From CALFCX01 sp041650595 (GTDB lineage: Bacteria; Margulisbacteria; WOR-1; JAKLHX01): a DNA stretch of 64,000 bases. Below the pieces are notes generated by a model. It did no database searches. It had not been told where the DNA came from and saw only the letters and a list, made by a program, of their open reading frames with translations. A program made the position numbers and the translations under genes. Within the stretch, counting starts at the first letter, position 1, and each line of letters begins with the position of its first letter. The stretch spans positions 1-64,000 of the forward strand of contig JBAZKW010000006.1 in NCBI GenBank assembly GCA_041650595.1, given 5' to 3'. Of this stretch, positions 63,101 through 64,000 are shown piece after piece.

Positions 63101-64000
63101 AAGAGGGGGACAGGCGCCACATACACGGCTTCTGCCGGAGATACAATATTCACAAGCGAAGCGGCTTCTCTCATAGAGGGATCAACGACGTTTACGGATG
63201 TGATATGCAACGTTCCGGGCAAACATCTTACATTTGAGGCGGGGACGGTACAGACCATAGAAGGGACCCTCACAATAAGCGGCGAGGCCGGCAGCTGGGT
63301 AAGTCTGGAAAGCAGCGTTGCCGGGACGCAATTTAAAATAAGTTCGGAGACCAGGAGCATCTATTTTGTAAGCGTAAAGGATTCTACCAATGAATCATCA
63401 ACCGTCATCGATCCTAGCGGCAGCAATCTGAACCTGGGGAATACGAGCAGGTGGTTTACATATTATATATATGCCACATACGAAGGACATTCCATAATAA
63501 CACCCGAAGGCTTAAGGACAGTGGTCATAACTACGAATGAGTCGATAACATACACAATAACAACGGAAGTGGAGTCGGGATACTTTGTGGCGAGTGTGGA
63601 AGTGGACGGGGTGAGTGTCGGGGCCGTGAACGTGTATACTTTTGAAGCTGTCAGCGCTAACCATACGATAGAGGTTTTTGTTACCACCGAAGCTACTCCG
63701 ACCGATCCGCCCACGGGATTGCGGGTCAATATCAGCGGCACAGATGTGGTACTTACATGGAATACGGTTCTTGACGCGGCATCTTACAAGATATACACAA
63801 GTGCCAACAAATTTATGCCGATAAATGAATGGGTCAATACAGGGGAAACATCTTCCTTGACATGGACCCATGCTGGTGTGACAATTAATACAACTGAATC
63901 GTATTATATAGTAAGGGCATGGAATACCGGCGGAGAGGGGCCTAATTCGAGCATGGGAGCGTATAAGAAAATAGTGTTCGTAAAGAACGAAGACAAGGCG
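51197..64000 (+). CDS. Giant secreted modular protein with GLUG and Fn3-type repeats (runs off the window)
   Basis: One frame stays open from TTG 51197 to the window end, more than 4,260 codons. A basic N-terminus and hydrophobic core with SASYA form a signal peptide. About six units start with a Trp-rich motif (W...NWS.A.NW.G...P); the lead Trp codons are near 51312, 53532, 55748, 57920, 60242 and 61718. Units 1-4 and 6 contain a GLUG-type beta-helix stretch (VGGLVGYN..I..CYS.G), a 'FxGWDFxxVWSIDE' segment, a second NW-type domain and a segment around WYISP. They end in an InlB/bacterial-repeat-like domain (S.GYYIG.VKIDG). Unit 5 is short and lacks GLUG. A fibronectin type III domain begins near 63690 (PPTGLRVNISGTDVVLTW). 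It is probably a surface or secreted adhesin; attachment is not visible. TTG is the only sensible start before the signal peptide. Confidence 0.85.
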   Translation, partial: MQERSKNKRRFFYSIVLTALTVFLFAVVSSSASYAVTVKWARLPAPASANWGVGANWSTGQVPGADDDVVFDDTSTQNCVINLPCVIKSLTITNAYTGVITHRYVPTPNSVSLAITSNYDQRGGAYIVENPNYETVYYPFTVGGSFFVTAEAVFSRYQSAGGYLLVSDVYGLQAMRCSKEADYKLTNDIDATSTANWNYSLSRSTYEGFVPIGTLTETFTGSLDGNYKAITGLHIEKYGENYVGMFGALGTGAFISNLSLTGARITGWSVKYLGGLTAYAALSNIENCHVDGVINSNGSDFFQSIWYIGMIAAYNTGDISKSFCSGNINIDRKNQYVTNLYVGGISSYNTGSISDCYSTADFFMTSGNSAQWLGGMAGYNSGSVANCYSSGAINFPYAKFGVGGLVGYNASGGTAVNSYFSQSEFDNAIGQLKTPQEMSREVTFSGWDFRTVWSIDENNTYPYFLWSIYSWEGDDLELWTSPSDWNKNYGYPSLESHKAYVNEGLSDFQTPSEPLTIGGLKLGPDLAVKLTLANDLTLSSSAGKSGSLALYGSSFEGAGKTVRIYGGLNISSEARFYPNTAAAGGAGTVEFSGSSTCSLVKGNIRFYNLRSAQPYKRITFEAGSVHTVEGTLYLSGEADREIMLKSSIPGQQWYISPESSVIARHLIVADSHNLGTPISALDSYDGGNNYGWSFGGYAVSLHTNEGGSIAPPGILGEVLTPIGTPTTLEITASAGNYIGYVRIDGTLEAGPYTSPHSVTVPGNGAHSVEAFFVRNNLKIWKGGGGDENWSTAANWTGYAAPGAPDSVVFNSISGNSTVNSSFTIDNLTVEADYLGTITHSSSLTIESDFVQLGGTFESNPAAVFEVNGSFSIPDIDGAFKRFGGAGSTLDAYTVNDIYSLQAARCNLDKHFKLISNIDASSTRNWNWNGTTHEGFRPIGYMLAGTYLDRPDYPFTGSFNGGKHKISGLFINKTDFICVGLFGASISPHTKAIYDLAVSGAYVRGYQLVGGFVGYNSSNIYDSYFTGVVYCEDASAYTGGFVGRQANWSPAPTIGRCYVNALVEQFDHPYSPAYIGLFAGNQNGTIRDSFAEGIVRASSTTGYVGGFVGVGGTGITNCYAAGELDSDAGGAFAGFSNPANCYYTQTKKPNFNDFGTHITQEQLKSKATFSGWDFDSVWSIDEGVSGPYLLWKYHNWTGNGGGSSWADAANWSENLEPASDYPRTFSDNVYLNDSSAELSTPGSPLQLGELVLGSAFSGKLVLNNQITISSESLSKGNLVMCMGTIEASNTAISIEGNFKIANYGSPRLLFSSESSTVNMFGSQKNSLIQMLFPEENNDFYSFRCTTPGKTLIFHTGESGYSRIRSDFLISGEAGTGRLVVLQGSSASPSAWYISPEGSVSVKYAVVFNSNNTGPDIITPESSYDGGNNTRWSGFIGNSITAISGAGGIITPEGVVPVDLGNTQEFIVTSSEGYYIGFVKIDGLATDESLSTFEAKFYLTSDGNAHSIEAYFSQAGTRTWTGCGEDSLWSNPLNWTGNATPQASERVIFNETSSKNSVIDDFNPANTIYSLSIESISTVLISQEASLTITASFEQFAGRFYCGDPFSCAFTVEGDFVIPDTYAYSAPPFFRMSGAGSSGDPFLIADIYGLQGLLGTRSYTPFYYKLAANIDASPTRRWNWNGATHEGFMPIGDSSYYFGGVFDGDYRVISGLWINRPLNDYVGLFGRSIRTIKNVGIENSVVTGHDYVGGLVGANTTGGFSSGLYNCYFDGYVSGEVVVGGLAGWNFGTDSLIKNSFSRGAVKGHSDVGGLLGNNSFYAKLYDSYSSASVEGVTFNIGGLVGNGEYIYNCYAVGFVGGASVGGLVGNYSASAPIENSFFIDSLHDNGFGILTSEANMKKRKNFTGAGWDFGRMWSIDESRSYPYQQWEKWLWTGAGDGSSWDDAENWNKHNSYPLDGTAKVYISTSEAVITTPSILPISLGGLQLGTNFTGKFSLGNNLTLDSLNGYEGGLYIYNGTLEALARTVTIDGNYYKNNTGSFDRGTNSTVSFADNSYLSLIEGSTVFKNFNCNTPAKKLSFEAGSLQTIEGSFTITGESGSNIFLLSSVRGATWEIHSLAGKSVTYAIVQDSKNISSAAISAGNSIDYGNNINWTFTDYAVEIFVGSHGYVNTTEGHYYISTLEGGTIEVMVSPESSSYYISDIKIDGVSTTEEIYHPGTPHIFTFRNIMKFYTFEAEFMSVGTKEWDGGGSTNNWSDRLNWTGNYTPEAGDVVRFGSVSTKNATIDANFSGGTVAGVTIESGYTGTIRQDRGLTINGSFEQGGGYFVCTTPTTTGFSVTGNFSLPDTNGSFIRYSGTGTSPATSYIVSDIYGLQAVKCNLSGYFKLYYDIDASASLNWNWNSSTSTHEGFVPIGNTNTPFTGSFSGESFVVSGLWMDRYLKGTVLGDNTGLFGVIGTGGLVSRMGVRSSSIRGYSNVGIVAGNNLGGTISRCLAGGGIVQGNDYIGGIVGTNSSTVEDSYSTAAVIAYNTCGIFAGYNSGGSISRCYSAGSRVGSGALGFIGGGTDPNLLSNCYYSTLESGRTGENYGALPLTPVQMKQQSSFETWNFDTVWTIDESKSYPSLLWEEWNWTGLEDGFDWVKPLNWNKKSGYPSDNTAKVYINTGTGGINVPSNLSIGSLILGPYYSGALTLLGNLYLGNNGTREGSFLMLGGTLYSAYQVAIVVEGRFKRTAGTLTSNSTVIFAGAGPSIIEGSTTFYNLYCTQEGKSLIFGAGSVQTVEGTFKLSGEAGSNVVLRSTEEGSAWYIHPSGIKDPVYFVDVKDSVNLSSEAMDPFYSVNSGNNVNWFTPYTITASVSGIATDDASTWGTIEPKGVSNVEHGSFESFNIYPYYSYRLEYVRVDGVSQGQISTYEFIPVTADHTIEAVFAIQPWLITSETSGSGSGTVTPLGTVEVGHYQRQTFTVEANAGSYIAYVKVDGVVTTEGLANISIFPSPYLITFEGTSANHTLEAYFLPVTYMIWNGNGTTEDWSEAINWTGSATPDATSNVIFNGLSTKNSSVDADFNGSVESLSIMSGYTGTVGISRIFTVEGNVSLESGILFQEAAEEFYVGGDWYNLQALNGSFQDGLGTVLFTKSSGVQTVFSTNDAVSNTNNVFNNLSHTGAGQVIATNAAFAVVNDFLNASGSGTFELYKIGMIIYGDFTNSSVFTQEVDLGLNASDLIVYFVGSGIQTIESGGVGFGHAIPIIAHAGTGTLSLANSIECVFLLNGEEAGAIDANNKDVHISLGVFNSGTGEVFANHANLYIDVLPRQYWNTLIPIDADISVFSGLFNVRSLSCVVPSKYIISAGLITIEADGFVTMEGGSASTLEFISMAGGEEFSWWYIDPQCPSGSRSFQNLYVQDSYNINSVTIETTNSIDLGNNIGWRFSTFSMYETHNAGGTVEPIGYRLVDEGDTITYEVRADSGYYIGYILKDGLPATSEGSYGSNYAVTFEAITSNHTIEAYFDRIGGRTWTGASAVDNNWSTAANWSGNQVPLSTEEVLFNSTSTIDATIDGSFGGTIGGISIESGYTGTITQGRSLLVTATFEQSGGTFVSPVSYAFTVEGSFNIPDTAQAFNRFVGSSPYIIYDVYGLQAMKCYTGEAFELNNNISAESTAVWNLTSEGYQGFDPVGDTTTNFVGSLNGKGFVISGLRIKRAQNNVGLFGVLGSAASITQVGIYNASVEGLSNAGILAGTNSGTISKIYTKGAVIGTGSNIGGAIGENTLTVSDSYSTANAYGGSVVGGFAGNISSGTASECYAAGSVSGTTVGGFAGLNGGTVENCHFTGTDNGVGSLETSAQIKQKSRFVNWNFDSTWTIDEGTVSPQLMWEIYTWTGSDESAPTDWTKPNNWNKKSGYPYTKEHKAFINSGDLLGTPAGSELSLGGLQIGPDYTGTISLGNNIFIDNSGTREGSLILLGGTFSKGNNNVRISGNFKRGTGATYTASAGDTIFTSEAASLIEGSTTFTDVICNVPGKHLTFEAGTVQTIEGTLTISGEAGSWVSLESSVAGTQFKISSETRSIYFVSVKDSTNESSTVIDPSGSNLNLGNTSRWFTYYIYATYEGHSIITPEGLRTVVITTNESITYTITTEVESGYFVASVEVDGVSVGAVNVYTFEAVSANHTIEVFVTTEATPTDPPTGLRVNISGTDVVLTWNTVLDAASYKIYTSANKFMPINEWVNTGETSSLTWTHAGVTINTTESYYIVRAWNTGGEGPNSSMGAYKKIVFVKNEDKA

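Noticed and set aside
1..64000. CRISPR array, tRNA or rRNA genes
   Set aside because: No regularly spaced short direct repeats, no cloverleaf with GTTC-type T-arm and CCA end, and no rRNA-like sequence were found by reading.

Overview
The window is a contiguous, gene-dense bacterial segment (about 50 genes; no gene-free stretch longer than about 300 bases). It looks like an uncultivated diderm. There is a signal-peptide-bearing outer-membrane-type barrel protein, an MsbA-type exporter beside two LpxB-like proteins, and lipoprotein enzymes (Lgt, LspA). The mix of TIGR03492-type LpxB-like protein, DUF5665, Amj, DUF366, dispersed palindromic repeats and a giant GLUG-repeat protein fits a candidate phylum such as Margulisbacteria/WOR-1 or a relative. 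That placement is inference from gene content only.

Layout. 1-110: right end of an IS200/IS605-like element. 173-6025: ileS, ahcY, a DUF5665 protein, lspA, lgt. 6039-13845: four accessory genes, each behind a sigma-28-type promoter (HAD phosphatase, an unknown 272-aa protein, a pentapeptide protein, a 1386-aa protein), with one glycosyltransferase on the minus strand between them. 13832-32003: a large surface-polysaccharide region. Its plus-strand half builds nucleotide sugars (RmlC-like and RmlD-like enzymes, an epimerase, then hddA-hddC-gmhA-gmhB-transaldolase for GDP-heptose). Its minus-strand half runs thrC, LpxB-like, MsbA-like, LpxB-related, three GT4-type transferases, an epimerase and a GT2, nearly all overlapping. 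32074-51102: housekeeping genes (purN, purH, purM, hisS, aspS, purA, queC, DUF366, amj, ribF, rpsO, pnp, Sua5) interleaved with further accessory genes (a PPP-type phosphoesterase, two paralogous unknown genes of which one is frameshifted, and an unknown 231-aa gene) and a barrel protein. 51197-64000: one open frame of more than 4,260 codons that leaves the window, encoding a secreted modular protein.

Three non-genic themes recur. (1) Seven promoters share the pattern TGAAATTT-N12-nTCGATAW, which is GAAA-N15-nTCGATAW in sigma-28/FliA/SigD terms. All seven sit in front of accessory genes without signal peptides, so they look like one regulon. (2) Several housekeeping genes have an extended -10 (TGnTATAAT) only 6-10 nt before the start codon and no Shine-Dalgarno, so their mRNAs are probably leaderless. 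(3) Many short palindromic elements are present, some inserted in frame inside genes (ileS, purH, purN, several glycosyltransferases). A REP-like family (GTCATTGCGAG...CTCGCAATGAC) occurs five times, and in one copy a small GIY-YIG nuclease gene sits exactly in the central loop.
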